Assembly: GCF_000143415.4 (NCBI RefSeq)
Contig: NW_003314267.1
Location: forward strand, 703,394 to 767,393
Direction: 5' to 3'
DNA from: Selaginella moellendorffii
Lineage: Eukaryota > Streptophyta > Lycopodiopsida > Selaginellales > Selaginellaceae
DNA: 64,000 nucleotides
Of this stretch, positions 43,207-54,879 are shown piece after piece. The translations under genes were made by a program, and so were the position numbers. The notes beneath the pieces are model-generated. The model was not told the DNA's origin. It made no database searches and saw nothing but the letters and a program-made list of their open reading frames with translations. Each line of letters begins with the position of its first letter. Position 1 is the stretch's first letter.

Positions 43207-43640
43207 TAGACCATGTAAGTTCAATACCTCATAAAAAAGATGCAAGATGCAACGATCTTTTTTTCTTGTCCCGAAGTTCAGATGGTTCCGCGAGTCGTGG
43301 TTTCTTCATGCAGTCTGCCAAAAAGGTCACTGAATCTCATCTCGAGAAGAAAGGAAGAAAAACTGGACATTGATCTCGCGTACCTCATTGATCCTGATCT
43401 TCGCGTTAGATCTTCTCTTTTCAGTGTGGGTGTGTTCCTGCAAAACAGTAGCTCGAGCTAGGAAAGAACTGTGGATGAAAATGTCAGCCGTTTGCAACAC
43501 GAGCAGCAAAAGATGATCAACCTTCTTAAAAACAGAGTCCATCTGAATCAACCATGATGCATAGACGGGGATTGTTTAAAAACTGCTTCGTCGGGTTTGT
43601 GCACATCCTTCTTCTTGTTTTTACGAGCATCTAAAACGTA
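43207..43640. other. Intergenic space, nothing recognised
   Basis: 3' flanks of the cysteine-rich gene (plus) and the TPR gene (minus), which converge here. No coding frame with family features. Confidence 0.4.
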
Positions 43641-45449
43641 TCAACTTATGCCCGCGGAGTGAGCCACCGTCGCAGCGTTTTCCTGGATTAGCTGCAGTTT
43701 CTGCAGCGTATCCCTGTGCTTCTCTAGCACCTCCGGCTGTGCTTTCTGTTCTTCGAGATGCTTCACCACCTCAGTCTGGCATTTTATCGCCTTGTCCCAC
43801 CTGATAATAAGCAAAAGAGCAAGTTTCAAGCTAGAGAAAGACAAAAATAAGACAAAGTTTTACCTGTTGAGCGAGGAGTACGCAGTGACCATGTTAATGG
43901 TTGCGGCCACTGTGTTTGGATGGCCAGTGCCGAAATGCTTCACGGAAATCACCTTCGCTCGCTCAAACTGCCCCGAAGCCAATACCAAGTTCTTAAGACC
44001 CAAGTTGGCAACCCCCATTGTGTTCAACATGTCGCCGAGATCAGGATGATCTATGCCAATTTTGTCTTCAATCAACTTCACACCACGCCCAAGAATCGAC
44101 ACGGCAGTCTCACTCTTCTCCATGACCAAGTAGATGTGTCCAACCCGGGCATACGTTTCTGCCAAAGAAGTTACTGCTTCTGGGAAGTTCACGTAAATCC
44201 TTTGAGCTTCCTCAAAGTGATCGATGGCACTGTCATAGTCCTTCACCGCCTCAAAAAACGTTGCGAGTTCAGCAAACGTCTCAGCATCTTTCAGAGTGAC
44301 GCCCTTGTTCTTTCGCAAGATCATAGATGCCTCTTCGGTGTGTGCAATTGCCTCGTCCGCCTCGTTTTCCAGCACGCAGATTCTCGCGAAGCAGGCGTGA
44401 GCAAATCCCTTCAGGCGGCCACGAACTTCCTCATCGTCCAGAACTGCATTAAGAACCTCTTTTGCTTCCTCGTACTTCTCCGAGTCCATGTAACACTGCG
44501 CAAGCTCCAGCTCAATCCACCTCGCATCCTCGTTCCTCCCATGCTTCAGGGCAAGCTCTTTCACCACCTTGAGCTCCTCGATAGACTTTGGAAGCTGCTT
44601 CAAGCCTCTGTACACGACTCCGAGCAGCCTTCGAGACCTGGCCTCATCGAAAGTTCCGTCTTCAGCAGAATCCAGCGCTTTCCTGCACTGCTCGGCAGCC
44701 TCTGGATATCGACCGAGCTCTACCAGGGCCTCGGCAGTGTGGATGTAGTCGTCCACAAATGCCCGCTTATCATCGCAAAGCTTCTCCTTCTTCGCGATGC
44801 TTGAGAGAAACAGCGGCAGAGCCTCCTGGAACTTCCGAGTAGCAACCAGAACTTCGGCCACCCGAATCTCCGTCTCTGCCCGTATAAGTTCAGCAGTCTC
44901 ATCCTCGTCCTTGTCAAGGAGCTCCAGCACCAGCTTGAGCTTTTGCATACACTTTGCGTAGTCCTTGCTAAGAAAAAATCCGTCCGCCTCTAGGTGTAAG
45001 CATAAAGCATGGAAGACCGAGCCTTGCGGGACGAGCTTTGCGGCCTTTTCAGCGCAAAGCAAGACCTTGTCCGCAGATCCTTGTATGGTGTAGAGCTTCC
45101 CCAAACAAAAGAAGTCCTGGAAGCTCTTCTCTTCGTCCTTGGCCGAGTCCACCATCTCCAGGCACTCGTTCAAATCCACGAACCTGATCTTCGACAAAGT
45201 TTCACCTTTACGGACATTGAGGATCTTCCTCTTTGCAAGTGTCTCGACATCTGTTTCCGGGCATTCCAGGAGATTTTTCATCCATTTCCACAATCGAGAG
45301 CTTCCAATGTTCTTGCTCGATCCAGTGCCTGGTGACGATTCCGGCTCCGATGGGAAAGATTGAGCGCTGGAAAATCCTCTCCCGCGCGCTATGGCTCGCA
45401 TCGTACCTCCCGATCGCCCGCGCCCCAGCGCCCGCGCCAATGCAGCCAT
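43641..45449 (-). CDS. Mitochondrial-type TPR protein (kinesin-light-chain-related)
   Basis: Exons 43864-45449 and 43641-43800 (63-bp intron) give 581 residues. The N-terminus (MAALARALGRGRSGGTMRAI, then RGRGFSSAQ) is rich in Arg, Ala and Ser without acidic residues, like a mitochondrial presequence. At least eight TPR-like units follow, e.g. YIHTAEALVELGRYPEAAEQ, LGVVYRGLKQLPKSIEELKV, LELAQCYMDSEKYEEAKEVL, YARVGHIYLVMEKSETAVSI, LNTMGVANLGLKNLVLASGQ. The last resembles kinesin-light-chain repeats. Its partner is unknown. It is divergent from the coiled-coil gene, whose first ATG lies 370 bp away. Confidence 0.8.
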
Positions 45450-45819
45450 GGCGATGATAAACCCTAGCCCTAAACCCCATAAGATGCCTTGAAAATTCTA
45501 ATGCAGACGTGGCAGGCTCTTAGTGTGCCACGTGTCGTTTATGACCGTTCTGATAGTGACGTTGGGCCTTTCTAAAATGAGGAACAGCCTCGCGTATGAA
45601 TGCCATGCCCTAGAATTATGGCGGGCAGAGAAAGCTAGGGTGCGGTATTGTGATGGAGCGCTCTGCGAGCGTTTCTTGGCGCCTTGCTTGATCGATCGCC
45701 GGGTAAGCGAGATTCTTTCCGAGAAACCAGGACTGGATTCGTGATTGCTTCTTTGCAGTGCCTCGCCGATTTCCCTTTCATCGCTTGGCCTCTCGAAATC
45801 CCGCGATAATCTTGCAAGC

Positions 45820-47319
45820 ATGGCGCCAGCTGCGACCCAAAGTGCAAAGATCGCAAGGCCAGCGCCTTCCATTCCGAAATCCAACTCCATCGGCTCCTAC
45901 AGCTTCACTCGAAGCGCCTCCAGCGGGCACGATTCTTTGGGGGCTGCCAAGAGCGACGCGTCCTCCTGTACCAGCGTCTTCAAGAAACCCGAATCCACGG
46001 CTGACACCAAGACGCGCCGCGTTCTTTCGGATATAAGCAATTTCCCTGGTGGTGTGGCTCTACCCGAGCAACATTCGCTTTCAACACCCAGGAAGCTGTC
46101 CGTGGACGTGGATTCGCATGGTTTTGGGACAGCCGCAACCCGATACGAGGACTCACAGCTCAAGAGGAATTCGTCGTTGCCAGGCAAAGCCATTGCGCCG
46201 ATCACTACAGCACTTCGCTGCGGTGGGAAATCCCTTTCGAAAGGCACCACTCCAGTGGCAGAATGCATTCTAAAGACGAAAGTCCAGGCTCACCCGAAGA
46301 AGAAACCGAGGGACGACGCGATCACTCCTTTGCAATGGAGCCGATCTCCTCCATCCAAGCTGTCGACGCTGAGAAAGAAAATTCTGGACAAGGTGGCGGG
46401 CAAGTCCATTGTGAAGCCGAAGAACCAGGTCCAAAGGCGCAGTATTTCCAAGGACAGGGAGTTCAGAAGGCTGTCCATGGTGATTCGAAGCGAGGAGGAG
46501 CTCCTGGAGAAAAGCAAAGCGTACGAGGAAAAACTCCAACTTCTCCAGCAGCAGTGTGTCAGCAAGGAATCTGAGGTACAGTCTCAAAATCCCGCGCCAT
46601 CTCACTGCTGTGTTTTTCCACGAATCCAGATTGAGAGCGTCCGCAACGTGGGAAAAATGCTCGGAAAGCTTTGCGTCAACCAGGCCGAAGAACTAAAGGC
46701 CCTCAAAGGGATGTTCCCGCCGACGCTGAGGGAAGTGGTCCAGCTTCGCGACGTGTGCCAGAAGCAGGAGAAAGAGCTGCGAGACGCCCGCACAGTGGTG
46801 CCATCGCTGCAAGAACAAGTGAAGCTACTCACTGCCCAGCTCGATTCCCTGGCAGACGATATTGAAAAGGTGAGAACTCGAAAACTTGTCTACCATAGAT
46901 TCAAACTGTGCGAATCCAGGTGAAAGCCGCTAGACTGGCAAGGAGAGCACTCACCTGTGACGTTTCTACAAAGGTAGTGCATTCGAAGTTTTGGATTTTC
47001 TCGTGTGAGAGAGCGTGACTTGGTTTCTTTGATCTCAGTCGGCAGTGGAAAGCGCTAGCACTGAACCGATCCATCCCAAACAAGATCATGCAACACAGGT
47101 AGAGCTCTCTTCGCACTTTTCAAAATGTTGGAAGATCGATAGCGACGATTTCGTGATTTCTGGCAGCCAGGAAGTGTCACCACCTCGATGACCGAAGCAA
47201 ACCTGGAAGCTTTGATGCAAAGGATGAATCTAACGTCGGCGGAAGAAAAGGATTTGTCCGCGCTGGAGGAGAAGTGTGCCTCGGCTTTCAGGGACCTGGA
47301 AAAATTCCGGCCATCTTAG
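45820..47319 (+). CDS. Ser/basic-rich coiled-coil protein, plant type, function unknown
   Basis: Exons 45820-46575, 46630-46869, 46920-46973, 47039-47098 and 47167-47319; 420 residues. The start at 45820 is the first ATG after a probable 5'-UTR intron (donor near 45,700, acceptor TTTGCAG at 45,759). The first 230 residues are low-complexity and rich in S, P and K (KSNSIGSYSFTRSASSGHDS). From about 230 to 350 long heptad-like runs appear: EELLEKSKAYEEKLQLLQQQ, LRDVCQKQEKELRDARTVVP, LQEQVKLLTAQLDSLADDIE. Basic N-terminus plus central coiled coil resembles microtubule- or kinesin-associated plant proteins, but I cannot name it. Its 5' end has a decayed copy at 54880-55155. Confidence 0.7.
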
Positions 47320-47598
47320 CCGTTAGATGTTAGACCCCTTGACCGTTCGATGATAGAGGCCTTCTGTATCGGAATCGATGGAATGTATGTATTCCAGACC
47401 ACCCAAACCCAAGCCCTATCTCCTGTGCCAGAGCTCTGGTTGGTTTTTCTCTTCCTCCACCTAGCGGCGATCGATCGGTGAGTTTGCGGCGATTGCTTGC
47501 ATTCCTCGAGCGGGATTGGATTATCGATTGGATTGGAGCAGCATTTGAGCAAGAAGCTTCGTTGCCTCGATTGAATTGGAGCTCTGTGCCGTGCAGCG

Positions 47599-48572
47599 AT
47601 GGGTGTGCGTATTAGATTTGCGCGTTTTGGGAGGAAGAAGCTGCCGTTCTATCGAATCTACGTTGCCGATAGCCGCTCCAAGCGTGACGGGAGATTTCTG
47701 GAGAATGTGGGCTACTACAATCCCATTACTGGTAAAGTTCCATTCAGCGAGAGAGAAAATTTGGTCTCTCAAGTTCTTCTTTGTTGTCGCTTCGATGCTT
47801 GCAGGAAAGGATGGTGAGAAGCAATTTGCGCTCAAAGCGGACCGAGTCCAGTAAGTCTTCGCGTTTTCTTCTTTGATAGTATCGGTCCCTTTCTCCTTGG
47901 ATCATCTTTGAGTGTTTTAATGACATCCTTTTTCAATTCTCTTTGGTCCTTGTTTGAACTTGGTTTCGTCTTGGTCATCGTTTCATCATTTTGAACTTGG
48001 CCTTTCATATTCGTCATAGCTTCTGTCGCTCTTTAGCATTGTCTGCCAGAATTCTAGCCCAAATTCTTCCTGTGAATGGAACTGTTTCATTCTTTTGATC
48101 TCGTTCTTTAAGTTTTTGTTTTTGTTATTATGTTTGCCAGTCCCCCTGAGAGAACTTCCCGCTCCGACAAAGTGTTCCAGCCCTGGAATCGGTCCACAAA
48201 TGCTTATTTGCTGTCATTCCTTGTTTAGTATTGTTCGATCCTGTTGTTTAGCTATGTCTGTCAGTGTCCCCGAAAAGCTAGCGTTCTAAGTTACAGCTTC
48301 GCATTTGAATCAGTCCATCTTCCACTTGACATTCTTTTTTCTTCAGGTACTGGCTCTCGGTTGGAGCTCAGCCTTCCAATGCCGTGGCAAGGCTTCTGGC
48401 ACGAACAGGCAATCTTCCAAGCGCTTATCCTCGGGGGCCGCCCGAGTCATCGTCGCCATCGCCACTGGCAACACTCTCGCCGGACGACAAGCCCGACGTG
48501 ACCATCACTGCCAAGCTCTCCTCCGCCTCCTCGGCTCCGATGCTCGCTTCCAGGATTCTGTGCTTCTGCTGA
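47599..48572 (+). CDS. RPS16: Organellar ribosomal protein bS16
   Basis: Exons 47599-47731, 47805-47850 and 48347-48572; 134 residues. [40 protein letters not shown], then [20 protein letters not shown] and [17 protein letters not shown] are the complete bS16 core. A Ser/Pro-rich tail of about 50 residues is extra. bS16 is a small-subunit protein of bacterial-type ribosomes, so the product must go to plastids and/or mitochondria, although translation starts right at the bacterial-like Met with no presequence. Nuclear plant RPS16 proteins are known to be targeted this way. The second intron is about 496 bp, far longer than others here. Confidence 0.9.
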
Positions 48573-49632
48573 CGCCGACGAACACAAGAGAAGAAGAAAA
48601 TTAAGAACTCCGCCTAGAGAGGTTTGACATTTCAATCTTATAAATCGCTCTTATCTATCTCAAAGTAAGCTCTGACTTTTGATAGCGATGGAATCGCTCT
48701 CGTTTCTTCGTTTTTTTTTTTTTTCTTTTCTTTTGTTTTGTTAGTTGCGTAGCACGGCCACTTTGGTTCGTTCCTCGGGCATTCATGCTTTGTGTAGCTT
48801 TTGACTTCCAGCGAAACGCAGGCAAAAAATTTCTAAGATTTACAAAGTCACTCTCTCACACTTCGTACACGCAACGCATGTTTTGGCGAAATCTCTCCTT
48901 TAAGAAAGCCATTCCTTTCACTGTAGCGTATGTGATTCGTGGACACAAACACTAGAGCTAGTGGTGGAGTGGCGAGTGAATGGAATATAAGTGGTGATCC
49001 ACTTTTAACTCCAAAAGCACAAATGCCCACACAAAGAATACCAAGTGCCACGCCATCTTTTCGATCTAATCTTCTCTTCGATTACACTCAATGGTAGGCT
49101 AGACCATCGTCCCTTATAGTCAACGATTAGAACGTGGAACAACACACTTTTTCCATAATCTTTGACCCGATCCCTCTTGTCAACACTGGGTGAAATCTCG
49201 GTTGGCTAAAGAAAAATTTCACCAAATTTTCTATCGCATTCTTACCGGGGAGATGATGCGATTGGTTTTTGGACGGGACGGATTCGCGATTCCGTAACGC
49301 CCCTACGCGCTAACTAACCGTTTCTAGTCAGAAAAGAAAGGTGAAAAAGGTTCCAACGGACGCAATCCAGCCACGTGGCAACGTCTACGCTGTGGGATTG
49401 GACGGCTGAGATAAAGTCCACCCCATGGGTTTTTTAGGCGGCCATAGCCATAAGCAGGGAAGAACAGACGCTCATATACCCACATTACGAAACGCACGCA
49501 TTCGATCGGTAGCATTCAAGGCGGTGGTGGATGACGGCCGCCACAAACTTTGCTCTGGCGATCGGGAGAAATTTCTTGGGTAATCTATGAAAGCCGACGA
49601 TCCAGGGGCCGCACAGCAGCGCCAGGGAATTA
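48573..49632. other. Intergenic region before the receptor kinase
   Basis: Contains a T-rich run (about 48,708-48,745) and no coding frame I can support. The last few hundred bases are the probable promoter of the receptor kinase; no clear TATA box. Confidence 0.4.
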
Positions 49633-52600
49633 ATGGAGCCGCGGCGCCAGGCAAGAACGCTCCTGGTCTTCTTCTTCGCGATATTTCGGGCGCTAGATCC
49701 ATCGGCAGGCCAGGATTCGTGCTCTGTGACAGAGATTGAAGCGCTGGAAGCCTTCCAACGAGGGGCGAGCTCGCTGGAGCTGTCGTCATGGTCTAGGAAT
49801 TCGAGCTGCTGCCAGTGGCGAGGTGTCAGATGCGCGGCGTCGATCGATCAAGCCTACCGGGAGGCCGGCATCGATTACCGCGTCCAGGAAATCCGCCTCT
49901 CAGGATTGAAGCTCCGGGGCGGAAATATTATCGACAGCCTAGCGAGATTGCGCGGCCTCAGCCATCTCGATCTCTCCAGCAATGCTCTCTCCGGCTCCTT
50001 CCCAGGCAACGCTTCATCGCTTCCCAGGCTCGAGCGGCTCGACTTGAGCGCCAACAATCTCTCGGGACCGATCCTCCTTCCTCCAGGTTCGTTCCAGGCG
50101 GCTAGCTATCTCAACCTCTCCTCGAATCGCTTCGACGGCTCCTGGAATTTCTCCGGAGGGATCAAGCTCCAGGTGCTCGATCTCAGCAACAACGCTCTCT
50201 CTGGCCAGATCTTCGAGAGCTTGTGCGAGGATGACGGTAGCTCCCAGCTACGCGTGCTGAATTTCTCGGGCAACGACATCTCGAGTAGAATTCCAGCCAG
50301 TATCACCAAATGCCGCGGCCTGGAAACTTTCGAAGGGGAAGATAATCGCCTCCAAGGGAGAATTCCATCGTCCCTGTCGCAGCTACCACTGCTACGATCC
50401 ATCAGGCTCTCGTTTAACTCGCTTAGCGGCAGCATTCCAAGCGAGCTGAGCTCTCTCGCCAACCTCGAGGAGCTATGGCTCAACAAAAACTCTATCAAAG
50501 GTGGAGTGTTCTTGACGACGGGGTTTACGTCGCTGCGAGTTTTCTCGGCTCGGGAGAACAGGCTTTCCGGGCAGATCGCGGTGAATTGCTCCAGCATGAA
50601 TTCCTCGCTCGCGTATCTGGACCTCTCATACAACTTACTGAATGGAACCATCCCGGCAGCGATCGGCGAGTGCCACCGTCTCGAGACGCTTGCATTGACT
50701 GGGAACTTCCTCGAGGGCCGGATACCATCTCAGCTGGGATCTCTCACGAACCTCACGACACTAATGCTCTCCAAGAACAATTTGGTCGGGAGGATTCCTC
50801 TCGAGTCTCTGCGTGAGTGTTCGAGCTTGGTGGCTCTGGTCCTCTCGAAGAACTATTTCTCAGGAACTCTCGACATGGCGCCATCGCCAGTGGGGAGCTT
50901 CAGGAACCTCCAGCTGCTCGCGGTCGGGAACTCGAACCTCTCCGGCACCATTCCTCTGTGGCTGACGAACTCGACCAAGCTACAAGTCCTGGACCTGTCG
51001 TGGAACAGTTTCACTGGAGAGGTTCCACTCTGGATCGGGGACTTCCACCATCTCTTTTACGTGGACTTGTCCAACAATTCCTTCTCGGGTGCGCTCCCGG
51101 ACCAGCTTGCCAACTTGAAATCGCTCCGAGGCGACGAGATCGACACCTCGGGCATCAAGGCCGTCGAGAGCATCCTCTTCGTCAAGCACAAGAACAACAT
51201 GACTCGGCTGCAGTACAATCAAGTGTCTGCGCTGCCTCCCTCGATCATCCTCGCCAGCAACCGGTTCCACGGACGGATTCCCGACGGCTACGGCGCTCTG
51301 AGAAGATTGGTGTCGTTGGACCTGGGCATCAACTTACTCTCGGGAGTGATCCCGGCAAGCCTGGGGAACTTGAGCAACTTGGAGTCGATGGATCTCTCGC
51401 AGAACTCGCTGGGTGGAGCAATTCCCACGACGCTGACGAGACTCTTTTCGCTGGCCAGGCTCAACCTCTCGTTCAACAAGCTCGAAGGCCCGATCCCGCT
51501 GGGCAACCAGTTCTCGACTTTCACGGCCTCGGCCTACGCTGGAAACCCAAGACTCTGCGGATATCCACTGCCGGATAGCTGCGGTGATGGAAGCTCTCCA
51601 CAGTCACAACAACGTAGCACCACCAAGAGCGAGAGAAGCAAGAACTCCTCGAGCTTGGCAATCGGGATCGGCGTCAGCGTGGCACTTGGAATCAGGATTT
51701 GGATCTGGATGGTGTCGCCCAAGCAGGCCGTCCACCACCGAGACGACGAGGAGGAAGACTCCGCCGCGGAGCTCCGGGACCTGTCCGAGATGATGAAGCG
51801 CACGGTGGAGGTGTTCCACAACCGGGAGCTCCTCCGGACCCTGGTCAAGCAGCAGCGCCCGCTCACCAACGCGGATCTCGTCAAGGCGACGGACAACTTC
51901 GATCAATCCAACATCGTGGGCTGCGGCGGATTCGGGCTGGTGTTCGTGGCCAGCCTCCCCGACGGCACCAAGGTGGCGATCAAGCGCCTCACAGGCGACT
52001 GCCTCCAGGTGGAGCGCGAGTTCGAGGCAGAGGTCCAAGCTCTGGCTATGGCGGACCACCCCAACCTGGTAACGCTGCAGGGCTACTCCAGCTATGGCGA
52101 GCACCGGCTACTCATCTACTCCTACATGGAGAATGGTAGCCTGGACAGCTGGTTACACGAGAGCGCGAAGCACCTGGATTGGTCCACGCGGCTGGACATT
52201 GCCAGGGGGGCCGCGCGGGGATTGGCGTACCTCCACCTGGCCTGCCAGCCACACATCGTCCACCGCGACATCAAGTCCAGCAACATCCTCCTGGACGGCC
52301 GATTCGTTGCCCACTTGGCGGACTTTGGTTTGGCCAGGCTGATGCTGCCGACGGCCACCCACGTCAGCACGGAGATGGTCGGAACGCTGGGGTATATCCC
52401 GCCGGAATATGCGCAGAGCTGGATGGCGTCCCCGAAGGGCGACGTGTATAGCTTTGGCGTGGTGCTGCTCGAGCTACTGTCGCGGCGGAGGCCTGTGGAT
52501 GTGTGTAGGGCGAATGGAGTGTATGATCTTGTGGCGTGGGTGAGGGAGATGAAAGGGGCGGGGCGTGGAGTGGAGGTTATGGATCCGGCGCTAAGAGAGC

Positions 52601-52728
52601 GGGGGAACGAGGAGGAGATGGAGAGAATGCTAGAGGTGGCGTGCCAGTGTATAAACCCTAATCCGGCGAGGCGGCCCGGGATCGAGGAGGTGGTGACGTG
52701 GCTCGAGGGGATTGGTCACGGAGTGTAG
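49633..52728 (+). CDS. PSKR: Phytosulfokine-receptor-like LRR receptor kinase
   Basis: A single exon, 1031 residues. Signal peptide (about 1-26), paired cysteines (SSCCQWRGVRC), then about 20 LRRs (LxxLxLSxNxLxGxIP). An island domain interrupts the LRRs at about residues 498-545 (DEIDTSGIKAVESILFVKHK ... RLQYNQVSALPPS), as in PSKR and PSY1R. A transmembrane segment (about 672-692, SSLAIGIGVSVALGIRIWIW) is short and holds an Arg. The kinase (about 755-1025) has GCGGFG, VAIKRL, HRDIKSSN and DFGLARL, so it should be active. PSKRs bind the sulfated pentapeptide phytosulfokine at the plasma membrane and control growth and immunity. Intronless, as is usual for this family. Confidence 0.9.
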   Translation: MEPRRQARTLLVFFFAIFRALDPSAGQDSCSVTEIEALEAFQRGASSLELSSWSRNSSCCQWRGVRCAASIDQAYREAGIDYRVQEIRLSGLKLRGGNIIDSLARLRGLSHLDLSSNALSGSFPGNASSLPRLERLDLSANNLSGPILLPPGSFQAASYLNLSSNRFDGSWNFSGGIKLQVLDLSNNALSGQIFESLCEDDGSSQLRVLNFSGNDISSRIPASITKCRGLETFEGEDNRLQGRIPSSLSQLPLLRSIRLSFNSLSGSIPSELSSLANLEELWLNKNSIKGGVFLTTGFTSLRVFSARENRLSGQIAVNCSSMNSSLAYLDLSYNLLNGTIPAAIGECHRLETLALTGNFLEGRIPSQLGSLTNLTTLMLSKNNLVGRIPLESLRECSSLVALVLSKNYFSGTLDMAPSPVGSFRNLQLLAVGNSNLSGTIPLWLTNSTKLQVLDLSWNSFTGEVPLWIGDFHHLFYVDLSNNSFSGALPDQLANLKSLRGDEIDTSGIKAVESILFVKHKNNMTRLQYNQVSALPPSIILASNRFHGRIPDGYGALRRLVSLDLGINLLSGVIPASLGNLSNLESMDLSQNSLGGAIPTTLTRLFSLARLNLSFNKLEGPIPLGNQFSTFTASAYAGNPRLCGYPLPDSCGDGSSPQSQQRSTTKSERSKNSSSLAIGIGVSVALGIRIWIWMVSPKQAVHHRDDEEEDSAAELRDLSEMMKRTVEVFHNRELLRTLVKQQRPLTNADLVKATDNFDQSNIVGCGGFGLVFVASLPDGTKVAIKRLTGDCLQVEREFEAEVQALAMADHPNLVTLQGYSSYGEHRLLIYSYMENGSLDSWLHESAKHLDWSTRLDIARGAARGLAYLHLACQPHIVHRDIKSSNILLDGRFVAHLADFGLARLMLPTATHVSTEMVGTLGYIPPEYAQSWMASPKGDVYSFGVVLLELLSRRRPVDVCRANGVYDLVAWVREMKGAGRGVEVMDPALRERGNEEEMERMLEVACQCINPNPARRPGIEEVVTWLEGIGHGV

Positions 52729-52862
52729 TAAGTAGAGACGTTTTTACCTATTTGTCGCTGTGCCCCTTTGTGGATATTTATTTTTGGGGGAAAGCTCACG
52801 CAAACACGCAAGCACGGTGTTGCTTTGATTGAGGAGTTTGTTTCTAGGTTTTCTATTGCGCC

Positions 52863-54420
52863 ATGGAATCGTCCCTCGTGCTAGCGGCGGCCGCGATCGC
52901 TCTCCTGTTCTCGGCGGTGGCGCAGGTGATTGATTGGCAGGGTTTTTCCATTGCGCATTTGAGAATGCGGTGTGGTTTTTGCGATGGCAGGGCGTCAGGG
53001 TCGCGGAATCTGGGAAGCTCGATCTAGGGAGGCCGCTCTTGCAGGTATTGAGCTAGATTTTGCTTCTTTGCTAAGCTTTTCTGAAATTTTAGAAATCTAT
53101 CGTTGACATCGTGAACAATGACCCCAATGCCGGGTGGAAAGCGGGATTCAACGAGCGGTTCATCAATCACACGGTGAGTTTCGCTATAAATTCCAGGCAA
53201 GAGAAGTGACTGCGTTGTTCTTTCTTTTCAGGTGCGAGATTTCAAGAGGCTTTGCGGTGTTCTTCCAAAGTCATCAGAGGAAGTCCAGCCGTTGAGACCC
53301 TTGCGAAGCCACCCGAGAACTTTGGATCTTCCTAAGCATTTCGATGCCCGTGAAGCTTGGCCACAGTGTGCTTCCATCAAAACTATTCTTGACCAGGTGT
53401 GCTCTACTTGTACTGCTGTGTGGCTGCTTATGATCGCTCAATCTTTCGCCAGGGTCACTGTGGGTCATGCTGGGCTTTTGGAGCTGTCGAGGCACTGACG
53501 GATCGATTTTGCATCCTCAACAATGAAGTGAGTGGAGAATCTTTTCTTTTTTGTTCGTGTGCATTGTGATACAGATGCTTCGCTTTTCTCAGAATGTCTC
53601 GCTCTCCGAGAACGACCTTGTGGCCTGCTGTAGCTCCTGTGGATTTGGCTGTGAGGGTGGATATCCATATGCGGCTTGGGAATACTTTGCACAAACAGGG
53701 GTGGTGACGTCTCAAGTAAGGAGCTCCCAAGTTTCATAAACTCTAGTTTTCTAACTTGATACTTTCAGTGCGATCCATATTTTGATGGAAAAGGATGCAA
53801 GCATCCTGGTTGCGAACCTGAGTATGACACGCCGGTTTGCGTAAAGCAATGCGTGGACAATGAGCAGTGGAGGGACTCTAAACACTTCACGGTGCAAACT
53901 TACGCTGTCAACTCCGATATTTACGACATCCAAGCCGAGATTTACAAGAATGGGCCCGTGGAAGTTTCCTATACCGTATATGAGGTAAAAGTTTATGAGC
54001 GCTAGAACCTTTTTTTCGACTTATCGGTGTTAATTGTCGATGCAGGACTTTGCTCACTACAAGTCTGGAGTTTATAAGCACGTTTTCGGTCAAGTCCTGG
54101 GTGGGCATGCAGTGAAATTTATTGGCTGGGGCACCACCGATGATGGAAAGGATTACTGGGTAAGCAGTATGTGGCCTTTGGTGCATTCTTGAACTAGCGT
54201 ATTGTGTTTTTCTGATCTAGATTGTGGCAAACTCGTGGAACCGGTCATGGGGAGAGGTTAGTCATTGATCATAGCTCCGAAGCTTCAGGTTTCTAACCAA
54301 GAGCGTGTGTGTTCGCAGGACGGATTTTTCCAAATCTCTCGTGGTTCCAATGAATGTGGTATTGAGTCCGAGCCTGTGGCTGGAATCCCGCTCAAGAAAA
54401 CTGGATTCTCTGACATATAA
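52863..54420 (+). CDS. Cathepsin B-like cysteine protease
   Basis: Ten exons: 52863-52925, 52991-53044, 53093-53173, 53232-53396, 53453-53527, 53593-53715, 53769-53984, 54046-54159, 54221-54256, 54319-54420; 342 residues. A signal peptide is followed by a propeptide with [20 protein letters not shown]. The mature enzyme starts near [14 protein letters not shown]. Catalytic Cys127 lies in [12 protein letters not shown], His280 in [11 protein letters not shown] and Asn301 in [10 protein letters not shown]. The occluding-loop region [17 protein letters not shown] is plant-type with one His. Cathepsin B enzymes are vacuolar or apoplastic proteases involved in defence and programmed cell death. 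All exon phases are 0. Confidence 0.92.
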
Positions 54421-54557
54421 TTTGTAAATATGCTGTACACAGACTATTAACTCTATTCCTATTTCTATTTGTTAAATCCTATTGTCTACTATTGTCAACG
54501 GAGTGATAGAATTGTTTTTTGCGAGCGTAAAGGACAGACACAAGAGGGAACTACAAT

Positions 54558-54862
54558 GTAGTGAGACTTATTTTTCATCATTTTTTTAATATTCGATTGA
54601 CACACTAACGATATATCACTCCAGTCCTTCAGTCGGATTCTAGAGCCGCCGGGCAAATGGGAGTTTCCATATTGTCACCGTAAGCATTGGCCATGCACGC
54701 GAGCTTGTTTGGGCAGTCGTCGTCGTGAACTTTGCAAGGCTTCTAGCCTTTTGATCACGGTCTCCATGCTCCAACGCAAGCTATGCATTCTTCGTCCTTC
54801 ATTCATCCACAGGCTTTCATCGCCGCCAAAGACAATCTCTGTGACGAAAGCAAATCAAGTGG
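54558..54862 (-). pseudogene. Decayed copy of the cysteine-rich secreted protein gene
   Basis: The minus strand matches 42713-43150 along its length: TTTGGCGGCGATGAAAG, GGACGAAGAATGCA, CGTTGGA, then KPCKVHDD and CPNKLACM, then METPIC and the stop. Deletions and in-frame TGA/TAG codons destroy the frame. The 3' flank is also copied (GTTAGTGTGTCAATC, AAATAAGTC), but with only one copy of the unit that is duplicated at 43095-43206. Confidence 0.75.
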
Positions 54863-54879
54863 TTGAGCTGCGTGTCCTC

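Noticed and set aside
43920-44804. 294-codon plus-strand ORF antisense to the TPR gene
   Set aside because: Mirror frame of a long well-supported TPR exon; no motifs of its own.
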